In this document: positions 10,601 to 15,169 of the stretch, piece after piece
How positions within the stretch are numbered: the first letter of the stretch is position 1
Layout of the letters: every line of letters begins with the position of its first letter
Virus record (IMG/VR): IMGVR_UViG_3300034374_003486
Location: 1-33,988 of that record
Reading direction: 5' to 3' (one strand)
Length of the DNA: 33,988 nt
Source of the DNA: a virus
Notes under the pieces: model-generated
What the model saw: only the letters and a program-made list of their open reading frames with translations
What the model was told of the DNA's origin: nothing
Database searches by the model: none
Program-made: the position numbers and the translations under genes

Positions 10601-12301
10601 GATTCCGCCATCCGCCCGCAACTTGACCAATTCCTCAGAACTCATACCCAAGATCTGTGCCGCTTCCTCCAGCCCGATAAACTTTCGGCTTTCATTTTTG
10701 TCTTGTTCTTCTTGATCTACAGATTCATCTACAGACTCTACCTCTGCATCCTGTTCGTCTTTCTGATTTGTTTCTGGATCAACTAAATCAAACGACTTGT
10801 CATCTACGTCAGGTTGCTGGAAAACGGGCTTACCTTCATTTTCTCCTTGCCCCTCTAGCCGGAACCGTGTTCCGTCAGGAGTTTCGTAAATATTTTCACC
10901 GTCAGCGTTTTGACCAATTGGATTCGCAACAGCTTCGTTGTATTCATCAATGCTATTAAACGAGTAGTCTGTTTGCTCAGAATCTTCCGCTTCTTGTTCT
11001 GCAACAACTTCAGCATCCGGTTCAGCTTGCGTTTCCGTCTGTGTAGAGACTTGATCTTCTGGATCAACGCCTGTTGCGTCCTCGTATGTTGGTTGCAAAT
11101 CCTCCGAAGTTACTGACTGTTCTTCCTCAATCCCGTAAATGTCTCTCCACGCAGACCTTCCGTCTTCAGCGAGATCTGCAAGCTCCGCCAAAACGTCCAT
11201 TGCAACCACGGTAGGATCTTCACCGGCTTCTGTCCTTGATGATCCTGCTTCAAGGATTTCATCTCTTCGCCGCCTTACGTCTTCGTTCAGAGCATCTACT
11301 TCTTCTCTTTGCGCAGAAGAAGTAGCGCGATCGGCAAGTTTTCCAGAAGCATAGTTGTATGCTCCCAAAGATCCTGTCATCAGAATTGTTTGAGCCGCAG
11401 TGTCTACAGCTCTTTCCCACAACTTGTCAGGGTCTAAAGCATCTGGATTAACGCCGGATGAAGCCTCGCGATAGGAGTTAGCTGCCTCAATCGACAGCTC
11501 CTCTAAAAGCTCAGCACTGGTGTCTTTGAAATACGCTTTTGCTGTGTTTTTTATGGATTCGCGAACCGTTTCGTTTGCAACGGCCTGTCTGGCGGCTTTT
11601 CCTGTAGCCATTGCTTCAGCACCTCCCAGACCGGGAACCATGCTGAACCCCAAAGTTATTCCAGCCTCAATTGCGGCGGCTTCCATTGCAGTTTCAAGCG
11701 CGGCACTGTCTGAAAGTCCTTTGTTAGTTGCCTCAACGTAAGCGTCGTTATAAGCCTGTCCAGCGTACATCGACACAACGCCACCAAGACCTGCAACTGA
11801 GCCAACACCCATCATGGTTGGCAGTTGCTGCGCAGTACCCATAGCCATTCTTCCAGCCCAACCAGCCGCGTTGTCTGGATATGTCTCGTAAGCTGCGCCT
11901 TGGTAAGCGTCTCGCATTTGCGTAAGAGTTTCTGGATCTGGCAATCCAATTGCACTATCTATTGCCTCTCGCGCACCAAGAGCTTCTGCTGCGTATGAAG
12001 CACCGAGTTCAATTGGCCTAGCCATGCCCTCGACAAGCTGCTGTCCGTAAACGCCTAATGGACTAGGAGGAGTTTCGCCAACAACTTCACTTGCTCCGGA
12101 TTCAGCCAACAGCCTTTCATCTTCACGACTTCTTTCTTCATCTGTGAGCTGAGCGCGACGAACTTGTTCTCTCCCCATTTCACCGAATCTTTGCGATCGG
12201 TAAATGTTCATTAAAGATTCTTTTTGCTGCTCATCAGAAATAGAGCGAGAGGCGGAAAAAAGACTAGGTTTCCGCGCACCAAAAGTTTTATCTTTAGCCA
12301 T
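1..12301 (-). CDS. Giant polyvalent protein (DarB-like methylase-helicase with many N-terminal domains), C-terminus cut by window edge
   Basis: One frame runs from the ATG at 12301 to base 1 without a stop: at least 4,100 residues. An in-frame TGA three codons upstream fixes the earliest start; the Shine-Dalgarno is weak (AGG about 11 bases away). Domains seen in order: a hydrophobic Gly/Ala region (about 145-235), an excisionase-type HTH (about 534-594), a duplicated acidic domain (about 610-794), a ParB-like GRHR module (about 1012-1140), a Lys/Pro-rich segment (about 2030-2065), a TGT/DpdA-like barrel (about 2200-2465), a disordered Gly/Asp/Arg linker (about 2595-2690), an N6 methyltransferase (about 2700-3000) and an SF2 helicase (about 3570 onward). 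Methylase plus helicase is the layout of phage P1 DarB and related mobile-element proteins, which protect incoming DNA from restriction. The gene follows the internal virion proteins, so packaging and injection is a reasonable inference. The helicase C-terminal half lies outside the window. Confidence 0.9.
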   Translation of the reverse strand, partial: MAKDKTFGARKPSLFSASRSISDEQQKESLMNIYRSQRFGEMGREQVRRAQLTDEERSREDERLLAESGASEVVGETPPSPLGVYGQQLVEGMARPIELGASYAAEALGAREAIDSAIGLPDPETLTQMRDAYQGAAYETYPDNAAGWAGRMAMGTAQQLPTMMGVGSVAGLGGVVSMYAGQAYNDAYVEATNKGLSDSAALETAMEAAAIEAGITLGFSMVPGLGGAEAMATGKAARQAVANETVRESIKNTAKAYFKDTSAELLEELSIEAANSYREASSGVNPDALDPDKLWERAVDTAAQTILMTGSLGAYNYASGKLADRATSSAQREEVDALNEDVRRRRDEILEAGSSRTEAGEDPTVVAMDVLAELADLAEDGRSAWRDIYGIEEEQSVTSEDLQPTYEDATGVDPEDQVSTQTETQAEPDAEVVAEQEAEDSEQTDYSFNSIDEYNEAVANPIGQNADGENIYETPDGTRFRLEGQGENEGKPVFQQPDVDDKSFDLVDPETNQKDEQDAEVESVDESVDQEEQDKNESRKFIGLEEAAQILGMSSEELVKLRADGGINGYRDGSSWIFKSEEVYRVAQERGVSPDPNATATEESKVKVDDIDFDEFMSEEGYRLRGGKYDKEGPLSPEEMSELFLKYEEGTFGGEGLSAEEKQKLVNAYFEYGETFENYRLDRKPTEESDATETSVEEEMETTTETVEEKAYRPRRSEVNLDEFMGDESYRFRSGFYEDINGENQDTPMPLERMKDLFDRYDQGGLKELTKAEQDEIITAFTEYGETWEEYYLESEETDAGAAEETEDQPDSAELDSAAAAYLEELARRAREGNEDADEDPSKDEDELRSSLYFGFHNSAQLDENGYNVGTFDFGTEENKRLYIDTIQKALDETKSLFEGGYSSEERNEQARKTGFTNFRKVIENSGIAVPVNVNMTWQKLLYSDGGASKLQDALNVFREEFLKKPESENETNDVIEEEGGIETNDVIDEEVADQQQDEIESQEAVLDPSDGKSFFTPEALESAKKETGYKSRTTIIDMDPADFLKLADEGISESKTDLVESVLSSGKQLSSVPSLSFKIDKEGNAVVTAHEGRHRARALIARGVKSMPVRFTSSTIRWDRQSDLKDFDRVADWPKALKGQGANSKNVLPFPVKDPIARDVPEQSTVRGRDVLTDSVAASALGVSRSDLNKLFAKNPESEFSVTDYTDVTGRSVVGRSADGTYYSRKLTTKESSLPNASKIGDFGFAESFPDSIKNLAGKSRLVHRDKNSISYEVPSLNNKDDDAYRESYLRVVEFLAKTGTDMLVRSGTLLAETRGAIEKLNAAVKSGSEAMFGLDYSLLDRVANYVMSNAREVISSKPRSEKPEAGTSPVYVGDQQLLLRDAEYVDEQTSLEQRNELARDIDKALSGVLASSLQMMSETALEKSTKDRSNEAEQLSRNFTKQLAGILQQDPPSPVVEAYTGEENIETGNVAETVQFNQDVLDDYIEGVFGKDAIAETKKAMNLNEDESDLLDEILDENYILEARDFIGEKFLLPAEQQIVRDFEAGGIEAVGPSESTESSRAIEDDYYEDTLIDYPEMKSFVDDWIAKGLPKRVVLDAVQDNYKGDIDPDYEGDPSASEMIKMSPSAKAIDSDLEEMLRNTKQPHIKSAARDMQKILQSRVKTGKGGSRKVKINSKRGKNAVAQFTIEQQRAMLVTSLMEIPAFDEVASADVLNRVATAATQSDLDSIYTSIDKSNDVLMYVSRNRFVTPSQLREEFAHDRDGGRSPADILIAYGYLRYGKGPEGSDVYYDPAMVLVDNLEAADKPKLASQIVSKYRLALRDRYDDLLGDGLTRDSYIDSLIDPVYWSTDPVSVMSVQEMSEYDRDNAHKPLPEQWNDGSDAEMQDFLQRSAEELIKEKAEAARKSKAAEEDLAELNSVTNSMLDLFERTRPDASMAQLKESKTLLDAFRKGIQSVVEKDRSADTQTAPSQYTYESVEEWAVDYMEWLKSDEGFSKLYEDTVEGLRSLGMVNSEDAAKADQQTNDAALDGITKGAKKKKPAPKKSAGKKKTTRQKADEQKEIAREKARKLKEAIRAGRNKPTVGVNLELMGMAIDVAVANIKAGALSFAAFVEEFADGDYSEMGDFGPYLEAAWRAIGMMAEDQKKDLGIEGADIKAPEKWQDVVADLDTKAEDKKPVDEEQDKTADENAESIERSSHGRPLGFSWFASGNSTSVTDLRTFTQTGRAVGVSLYTYNRGTNAAKLMSDDIANSLLLHMNEHKLPAFVDSGALSLAKNRELADRSVTYKKAIEEFENVMQQYERLAEKVEDKGLLNVVAPDVLVTTADGIVVADAVMTQEIQNYFRDRIEKLAKSGVRVIAPVHRYGDLSLIQTYANATDSLDFTLTNMVVGIPFYHAAWTNKEIVDFVTFQRENNTSSLKLHMLGGGGKRLKEIADLVREVDPTVVVQGDSSTEIRNRGYYDSKGERKVKGKLNPQLKAREALVEYYLQGYGIDSFKQLQEMLDAHDNQDRSKAGAVALSNLAARDAAQNIITTKKLSDNERDLRLIKLFRSQPNHDFDDDGTADAFRGVKKAEDAVRHLYEEYTNRELADELNSDREAANKGRGGRTDAGDASDATDRDADGTREPSGEGAAGEGGDSVGVRANDAEGSRGGGEQAGKSGDQSQRGSVNGSRPVGDGTRDTRGNHGATDSTRSNYELTPDKWDAIIGGSQKERFKRNLAAIEKVLELERTNEHPSQEDLDLLAGYTGWGAFGQELFQGSWQRPKPAEGWQEWDAWLRDYLGKETWQSMQDSITNAHFTAPPVVAKVWEAVVRLGFKGGHILEPSMGSGNFFGIMPRNIMKNSTLHGVELDSMTSRIAKILYPEANISNKGYEDLQTSDNFYDLAISNVPFGKNKPAQNRYKTDHSVHNFFFRRAMDHIKPGGLMVFITSTGTADGKTLAGTLRRQLQNEGTVVGMLRLPSNMMKEYAGTAAMMDLIIVRKNRSDEKKPDYGLKWWSERSESSTLSGGIGGTKWLQGKNNVVEELVPNILPKEFIGQSDKSSVEINRHWVDNPQDVIGTISFGPTTRGAPGMMVDASNLTDEQKLKQISEWVERLPENIFNTDVAEWSADSTKVEGEMRQNTILVNSEKKAYWRHYLGTKKNPKLNKDGSRAYEDVQLEGPEIGIYSGEQIVPLQQIAGWAKASIKNKSKLQERLNEVRHLAEIRKHYEDVLTLQSGDAETAEIKAARRKLNESYDSFVETYGQVAESNAIKVFKKAGDPLALALEVLSYKHAETGEWIKRGVFRDTTMVGTIKELKNASLGDAFANERNRSRILDYARIARSANMEEKEAIKELVEKGFIYKNEVNQYEPADTFLSGNVRKKYRALQAATDAGVKGLEKSIAAIEKIIPATIPYDQIDLKMGPHFVPTKYYKQFVSEKLGIDPKLVGIKLKHGKWVVELDPEVNVLDTALQWGVDYITNGTPAVPFSAFLRAAMNNATLKVYDPPVKTAGGIVLSPRQFNAEESARANEKLMLFRQTWEEWVWTDTGRANHLSNIYNEEYNSFVTPTFENVPLSFVGIITEKDGKPFALRKHQKQAVWRALLMGKGIFAHEVGTGKTLTMAALAMESKRFGYAKKPMLFAHNINAAQVADEIREAYPTAKVLYVDNLNPSIRDRTLAMIAADDWDVIVVPHSLTDRFLLKAETIRGIWEEDLRQLEDAAREAFKEDKSSRKGTMPDNLDNLTTDQIKEQIKSRTAKELVLERKSLIDEIKKAADLAKKNTVFFEDMGVDMVMVDEAHYYKKLPIATPQQLKGLNTKGSQRGKMLDLITTHVRQTNGGRGIYTFTGTPITNTLNEIFNQMKYIMEEEMHASKVGFWNSWFNMFAESVIEPEITTGGTWEAVERLRAFNNLPELRKMIGQYLDVVKASEVEEFVERPDKEGFVPEGEQPIGVPHKQTINVSVQPSVFQQMYSKALRARYEKSKSAKGEEYGELRSMLGDPYSQLVLQTEGNMMTLDPRLTDIQFNPEWAMPEIDAKDPSLKINRMIENAMPIYNKHPKSTQMIFMQAGFSDDAERSTGEYDAEGNKITAKVKRFNLAKEIKRRLIEEGVKEEEIAVFSDE
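3300..4215 (-). other. N6-adenine DNA methyltransferase domain of the giant protein
   Basis: Residues about 2700-3000 begin with a helical region ending LAGYTGWGAFGQELF. Then come HFTAPPVVAKVW, motif I LEPSMGSGNFFG (from about 2823), LHGVELDSMTSRIA, the catalytic motif ISNVPFGKNK (Asn about 2889), HNFFFRRAMDHIKPGG and FITSTGTADG. These are the SAM-binding and target-base motifs of the gamma/beta-type N6-adenine methylases found in DarB and conjugative-element proteins. The catalytic motif is N-V-P-F rather than the textbook N-P-P-F/Y; the NVPFG form is one I know from this mobile-element subgroup, so it is probably active. Confidence 0.85.
4132..4527 (-). CDS. Nested out-of-frame gene: small helical protein of unknown function inside the giant gene
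   Basis: This 131-codon frame lies wholly inside the giant gene, same strand, different frame. It starts at ATG 4527, seven bases after a strong AGGGAG Shine-Dalgarno (4535-4540), and ends in TAG. The product looks like a soluble helical protein: Glu/Lys/Gln-rich, with EKQQIKEEVEGLTL, an AAKERLEKAG helix, MMQKDHEEEVNKLVSQGISR, AALMAADLLEM, and a Glu/Pro/Gln-rich C-terminus. In the giant frame the same DNA encodes a low-complexity Gly/Asp/Arg/Glu linker, which can tolerate overprinting. Codons end mostly in G (CTG, GAG, AAG, GTG, ACG), unlike the neighbours, and the stretch is locally GC-rich. Caution: a linker built from G-first codons forces G into the third position of this frame, which removes TAA and TGA stops and makes long chance frames likelier. 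I do not recognise the family. Confidence 0.55.
   Translation of the reverse strand: MNLTATEKQQIKEEVEGLTLETPVTQRIVMQMEQENQAAKERLEKAGILWEFVRMMQKDHEEEVNKLVSQGISRSEAALMAADLLEMEPETPEEIMEQQTQPDQTMNSLQTSGMQSSEDLKRSDLRETSQQ
4535..4540 (-). promoter_or_regulatory. Strong Shine-Dalgarno of the nested gene
   Basis: The minus strand reads AGGGAG, then CTTGCAG, then ATG at 4527-4525. A seven-base spacing is ideal. The giant frame does not need this site, because it encodes NREL/Ala codons there. Its presence is the main argument that the nested frame is translated. Confidence 0.6.
4900..5710 (-). other. Probable TGT/DpdA-like transglycosylase (TIM-barrel) domain in the giant protein
   Basis: Residues about 2200-2465 contain LPAFVDSGALSL (Asp about 2269), VVAPDV, VRVIAPVHRYGD, VVGIPFYHAAW, LKLHMLGGGG and VVVQGDSST (Asp about 2451). 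The order matches tRNA-guanine transglycosylases and their phage/bacterial DNA relatives (DpdA): a DSG motif with the first active-site Asp, a (P)V-Q/H strand, a G-I-(G/P) strand, an H-x-(L/F)-G-x-G loop and a late D-S-(S/T) motif with the second Asp. In DpdA systems the enzyme swaps guanine in DNA for a 7-deazaguanine precursor. No partner biosynthesis gene (such as queC, queD, queE or folE) is in the window. The assignment rests on motif order alone. Confidence 0.55.
5870..6056 (-). other. Helical accessory domain typical of DarB-like proteins
   Basis: After the basic tail the protein reads VNLELMGMAIDVAVANIKAG, then a short aromatic helix (ALSFAAFVEEF) and a closing PYLEAAWRAIG helix. The pattern of an N-terminal helix, an invariant Gly, a hydrophobic helix and a final P-x-L-x-x-x-(Y/W) helix is one I know from linkers in large mobile-element methylase-helicase proteins. 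No enzymatic role is implied. Confidence 0.4.
6105..6210 (-). other. Lys/Pro/Ala-rich basic segment of the giant protein
   Basis: The giant protein here carries GAKKKKPAPKKSAGKKKTTR followed by an Arg/Lys-rich helix. This resembles the histone H1-like tails of bacterial DNA-binding proteins. It stands out because most of the surrounding N-terminal half is strongly acidic. It could bind DNA non-specifically or act as a linker; nothing more can be said. Confidence 0.55.
8890..9268 (-). other. ParB-like (GRHR) domain inside the giant protein
   Basis: Residues about 1012-1140 contain a predicted strand ending in VVTAHEGRHRARALIARGVK followed by SMPVRF. The G-R-H-R core (Gly at about 1093), the following Ala-rich helix and the (V/M)PVRF strand match the ParB/sulfiredoxin-like nucleotide-binding fold. 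That fold is common in phage and plasmid proteins as a nuclease, NTPase or DNA-binding module. Upstream there is a segment like MDPADFLKLA that would supply the first strand and helix. Activity cannot be judged from the sequence. Confidence 0.55.
9920..10475 (-). repeat. Tandem duplication of a ~75-residue acidic domain in the giant protein
   Basis: Two copies are separated by a Glu/Thr-rich linker. Copy 1 (about 10257-10475) starts DFDEFMSEEGYRLRGGKY and ends VNAYFEYGETFENYRLD. Copy 2 (about 9920-10153) starts NLDEFMGDESYRFRSGFY and ends ITAFTEYGETWEEYYLE. Both share DEFM, a YRxRxGxY strand, a central L(S/T)xxE(K/Q) helix and the YGET(F/W)E(N/E)Y end. The protein copies have diverged clearly, so the duplication is not recent. 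I do not recognise the family. Confidence 0.75.
10520..10700 (-). other. Excisionase/MerR-type helix-turn-helix domain inside the giant protein
   Basis: Residues about 534-594 read FIGLEEAAQILGMSSEELVK, then LRADGGINGYRDGSSWIFK, then SEEVYRVAQERG. This follows the HTH_17 (excisionase family) pattern: an EAAxxLG helix, a recognition helix, a wing with Y-R-x-G-x-x-W-x-F, and a closing S/K-E-E-V helix. The family binds DNA. The YRDGSSWxFK wing is a form I associate from memory with proteins of Planctomycetota and relatives. Acidic linkers flank it on both sides, so it appears to be an independent module. Confidence 0.65.
11590..11870 (-). other. Hydrophobic Gly/Ala/Met-rich segment of the giant protein
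   Basis: Residues about 145-235 are rich in Gly, Ala, Met and Val, with stretches such as MMGVGSVAGLGGVVSMYAG and ITLGFSMVPGLGG. They look like paired membrane-interacting or amphipathic helices. A second short hydrophobic patch (QTILMTGSLGAYNYASG) follows near residue 305. Such segments would suit a protein that crosses or docks on the host membrane during ejection, but that role is inference. Confidence 0.45.
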
Positions 12302-12388
12302 GACTTGTCACGCCTGAGAGTTTGGTTGTGTAGCCAGCCAGATAGTTCATGGCTAGCAATAAAGATCAAAATAAAATCGTACTATACG

Positions 12389-14440
12389 CTACATGCTTGG
12401 GTCGATTCCGTACTGAAACTCTCTACGCTTTGGAGCAGGTGGAGTTTGTTTTCGGTATATCTTTCCGTACTCGTCCATGAAAACTAAGGGCAGGTCTTCT
12501 AGTCTCATGTCCTTTGCCTCCAGAGATTCCCTTGGGAACACTGGAAGGTTTAATTCAGACAAAGACGATCCGCCTAATCCATTGTATGCAATATGGTCTT
12601 CGCCATTTTCAATTGCCTCGACCATGCCTTGAGCTAATTTCTCAAGTGGCTTATCTATGCCAAGCCTAACAATTTTAGTCACAGCATTTGTGTCCAAGAT
12701 CCTTGTAATGTCTATCGGAGGACCACCAGCAACGCCTTTGTCCGCGTAGGATTGTAATTTTTTGTATTCAGGAGACGAGAAAAAAGCGTCCTTTCCGTCC
12801 GCCAACACCTTCTCTCTTTTCTCAATATCCTGTCTGGAAAATGCTGTTTGATTTAGCTTTCTTGCGTTATTGAAAATCGCGTCAGCTTCTGTGTTGTCTA
12901 GCCTGCGAGCATTTAGTGTTGGTGCGCCGCCACCGAAAAATCCTCGGAACCATCTAGTACCCGGAGAAAACTGCTGCTCTCTTGCTCCAGAACCGTATGT
13001 TGGAGTTCTTAAACCCGCTTCTGGCGTAGGGTATAGCTGCTTCGGCTTAGGCTCCTGCTCCTGTGGAGTTGGAGTTGGAGTGCCGTAAACTGTACCATCA
13101 GGTCTTTTCTGAGCCAGCGCAAACCCTTCTTGGCTAGTTAGTTGCTGCTCTGCAATCGCTCGCGCCGCCGCCGCATAGTTTTCCGGAGTAACCTCCTTAT
13201 TCTCTGCGTCAAGCACATCTCTAATTTGCGAGTCGAGTGCTTTCATTTTTTTAGGATCTGAAGCAACATCATCCAGATATTCTTGTCTATTTTTGTAAGC
13301 CCTTACGCCCGGAGATGCGCTGCTAGATTCGGGAGTTATCCGATTGTATTCAAACTCTCCATCTTTTCTCCGATATACCTCGTATTGAAGTCCCGTCGCT
13401 GGATCTGTGTAAGTTTGGAACCTCTCCTTAAAGCTAGGAAGAAACTCCTCATTAACATTCTGATATTGTGAAAGATTCGCTTTTTCAAAGTTTGTCGCCC
13501 AGTCCTGCATCAAAGAGTTGTACTGGCTAGGCCGCATATCAACTTGCTGCTTTGCAATCTGGCGATATGCAGAGCTTAGCTTTGCAAGCTCCTTTTGCCC
13601 TTCATCAGTCAAATCCATGCTACGAGCATCAGACAGCAGTTGCTCCGCCATCTTCCCTGTGCCTATGTTTTGACTGAGCTTCCTACTCTCACTTGCTTCA
13701 TCTAAAGTACGCTCGTTTAACGCTAGCTGTTGTGCAAACTGAGTTGCTGATGACTGTAACCTCTCTCTGTCAAGTTCCTGACCTGCCTGAAACTGCTTTT
13801 GTCTCAGGGTGAGGTTTGACAGATCCATTATCTGCCCAAAGTCGGCAATCCTGTTGCGGTACGAATTGTCTAGCGATGCCTGCTCTTCTGCGAACGCCTG
13901 TCTTCTTTCATCTGACAATCTGTTGTCGGCATCTCTTTGTAGCTGTGCCGCTAGCTCCTGCTCCCTAAATGTCGTATCGACTGCCTTTCCGTATGCGTCC
14001 GACTGAAATTGATCTCTTGCTAGCTGATTGGCTATTTCATCCTGACTGCCCCGATAGTCCATCGTTTCAGAGAACTCTTTTGCCGCTTGGTTGATTCGCT
14101 GCTGATCCAAGCCAGCGCGAGATGCGGCCTCTGCTACAGCAAGCCTTTGCCTTTCTCTCTCGGCAGCAACTCTGTTTCTTTCTTGCGCTTGCTGCTGCGC
14201 AAGGTTCATTGCAAACTGCTGTTGATCTTGACCACGATCGAGGTTCTGTTGCAAGATCTTTGCAGCTTCAGTCCTTGCACCAGTCAACGCTTGCGGAGCG
14301 TTCTGTGTCATCAATTGCTGCTGTAGCAATTGGTTTGCGGCGAACGCTTTTTCTGCATCTGAGCCGCCGAATACGACACGACTTGATCCGTCAGCCGCAC
14401 GCATACGTCGGCCCAAACTATCTCGCAAAGACTTAGCCAT
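12389..14440 (-). CDS. Large Gln/Ala-rich internal virion (ejection) protein, putative
   Basis: 683 residues. Residues 1-300 are an almost continuous helical, coiled-coil-prone region rich in Gln, Ala, Arg and Glu (for example QQQFAMNLAQQQAQERNRVA). The middle has a Pro-rich spacer (PTPTPQEQEPKPKQLYPTPE) and the C-terminal third is mixed. Composition, length and place directly after a shorter Gln/Ala-rich protein match the internal core or ejection proteins of short-tailed phages, which leave the head with the DNA. No lysozyme or protease motif is evident. It starts 11 bases after the upstream stop, with GAGTGG as a possible ribosome site. The giant gene begins 87 bases downstream. Confidence 0.55.
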   Translation of the reverse strand: MAKSLRDSLGRRMRAADGSSRVVFGGSDAEKAFAANQLLQQQLMTQNAPQALTGARTEAAKILQQNLDRGQDQQQFAMNLAQQQAQERNRVAAERERQRLAVAEAASRAGLDQQRINQAAKEFSETMDYRGSQDEIANQLARDQFQSDAYGKAVDTTFREQELAAQLQRDADNRLSDERRQAFAEEQASLDNSYRNRIADFGQIMDLSNLTLRQKQFQAGQELDRERLQSSATQFAQQLALNERTLDEASESRKLSQNIGTGKMAEQLLSDARSMDLTDEGQKELAKLSSAYRQIAKQQVDMRPSQYNSLMQDWATNFEKANLSQYQNVNEEFLPSFKERFQTYTDPATGLQYEVYRRKDGEFEYNRITPESSSASPGVRAYKNRQEYLDDVASDPKKMKALDSQIRDVLDAENKEVTPENYAAAARAIAEQQLTSQEGFALAQKRPDGTVYGTPTPTPQEQEPKPKQLYPTPEAGLRTPTYGSGAREQQFSPGTRWFRGFFGGGAPTLNARRLDNTEADAIFNNARKLNQTAFSRQDIEKREKVLADGKDAFFSSPEYKKLQSYADKGVAGGPPIDITRILDTNAVTKIVRLGIDKPLEKLAQGMVEAIENGEDHIAYNGLGGSSLSELNLPVFPRESLEAKDMRLEDLPLVFMDEYGKIYRKQTPPAPKRREFQYGIDPSM

Positions 14441-14451
14441 TTTCCACTCGC

Positions 14452-15090
14452 TTAGATATTCAGGCGTAATCGCTCGTAATTAGGAGCATATTGTATCTGG
14501 CCTCCACCGTATGAACGAGACTGCGACTCTGAAAGTGTAGGCATATACGTCCCCTGCTGACCGTAAAGGCCAGAAAGAAGCTGAGCGAGAGCGAGCTGAG
14601 AGGACATTTCCTCTGACTGAGCTTGCGATGTCTGCTGGCCCTTGCTCTGCAATGCCGCGAGCTGCTGCTGTGCCAACTGCTCCTGCAATGCACCCATAGC
14701 CTCCTGTCTATTTCGTTCTACGCCCTGCTGCATGTTGCCCTGAACTGTTGTGTTATACAGTCCAGTTCCAGCAAGCTGCGATCCAACACTACCCGCGCGA
14801 GCCGCAAAGTCTCTATTGATCCTCGCCGCCTGTGCATCTCCAATGCCTTGTAGCAATGCTAGCTGCTCTGCGTAATTGTCCGCAATTCCAGACTCTTTTC
14901 TCGCTGCTGTTCCAGCGACTTGACTGCCATAGTCCGATGCAGCTCCCGTGGCTTGTCCAAAGTATTTATCGGAAAGCCGTTTCATCTCAGGAGAAAACAC
15001 TTGCTGAGAAGTGCTTGATGACTGAGATGTTAGATTCGGCATACGCTGGTTTGCAGGCGTAGAATTGCGAACTGGATTATAGAAAGCCAT
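14452..15090 (-). CDS. Small Ala/Gln-rich internal virion protein, putative
   Basis: 212 residues, Ala/Gln/Ser-rich, with a central helical block such as GSQLAGTGLYNTTVQGNMQQ followed by EQLAQQQLAAL. This pattern (a Gly/Ser-rich hinge with a GLYNT(T/S) turn between long Gln-rich helices) is common in phage proteins annotated as DNA-ejection or internal virion proteins. The C-terminus is Tyr/Gly-rich. It is followed at 11 bases by the larger internal protein. A 79-base leader with a perfect inverted repeat precedes it. Function is inferred from composition and position. Confidence 0.5.
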   Translation of the reverse strand: MAFYNPVRNSTPANQRMPNLTSQSSSTSQQVFSPEMKRLSDKYFGQATGAASDYGSQVAGTAARKESGIADNYAEQLALLQGIGDAQAARINRDFAARAGSVGSQLAGTGLYNTTVQGNMQQGVERNRQEAMGALQEQLAQQQLAALQSKGQQTSQAQSEEMSSQLALAQLLSGLYGQQGTYMPTLSESQSRSYGGGQIQYAPNYERLRLNI

Positions 15091-15102
15091 TTTCGTATCT
15101 CG

Positions 15103-15132
15103 TTACACGATCGAGGGACATATATCGTGTAA
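15103..15132 (-). promoter_or_regulatory. Perfect 9-bp inverted repeat in the leader of the ejection-protein module
   Basis: TTACACGAT and ATCGTGTAA face each other across a 12-base spacer. They lie about 13 bases upstream of the ATG at 15090, in a 79-base intergenic gap that is large for this window. There is no T-tract, so it is not a classic terminator. It could be an RNA hairpin that affects initiation or processing, or an operator for a dimeric protein. Confidence 0.45.
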
Positions 15133-15169
15133 TTTAAGGCTATTCCACCGCCAATATCTACGGCGAAAC

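Noticed and set aside
10855-11067. 70-codon minus-strand frame rich in Lys/Arg/Leu inside the giant gene
   Set aside because: Its composition is what an alternative reading of an acidic Glu/Asp/Ala linker gives, and no Shine-Dalgarno was seen. Unlike the nested frame at 4132-4527, the product does not look like a real protein.
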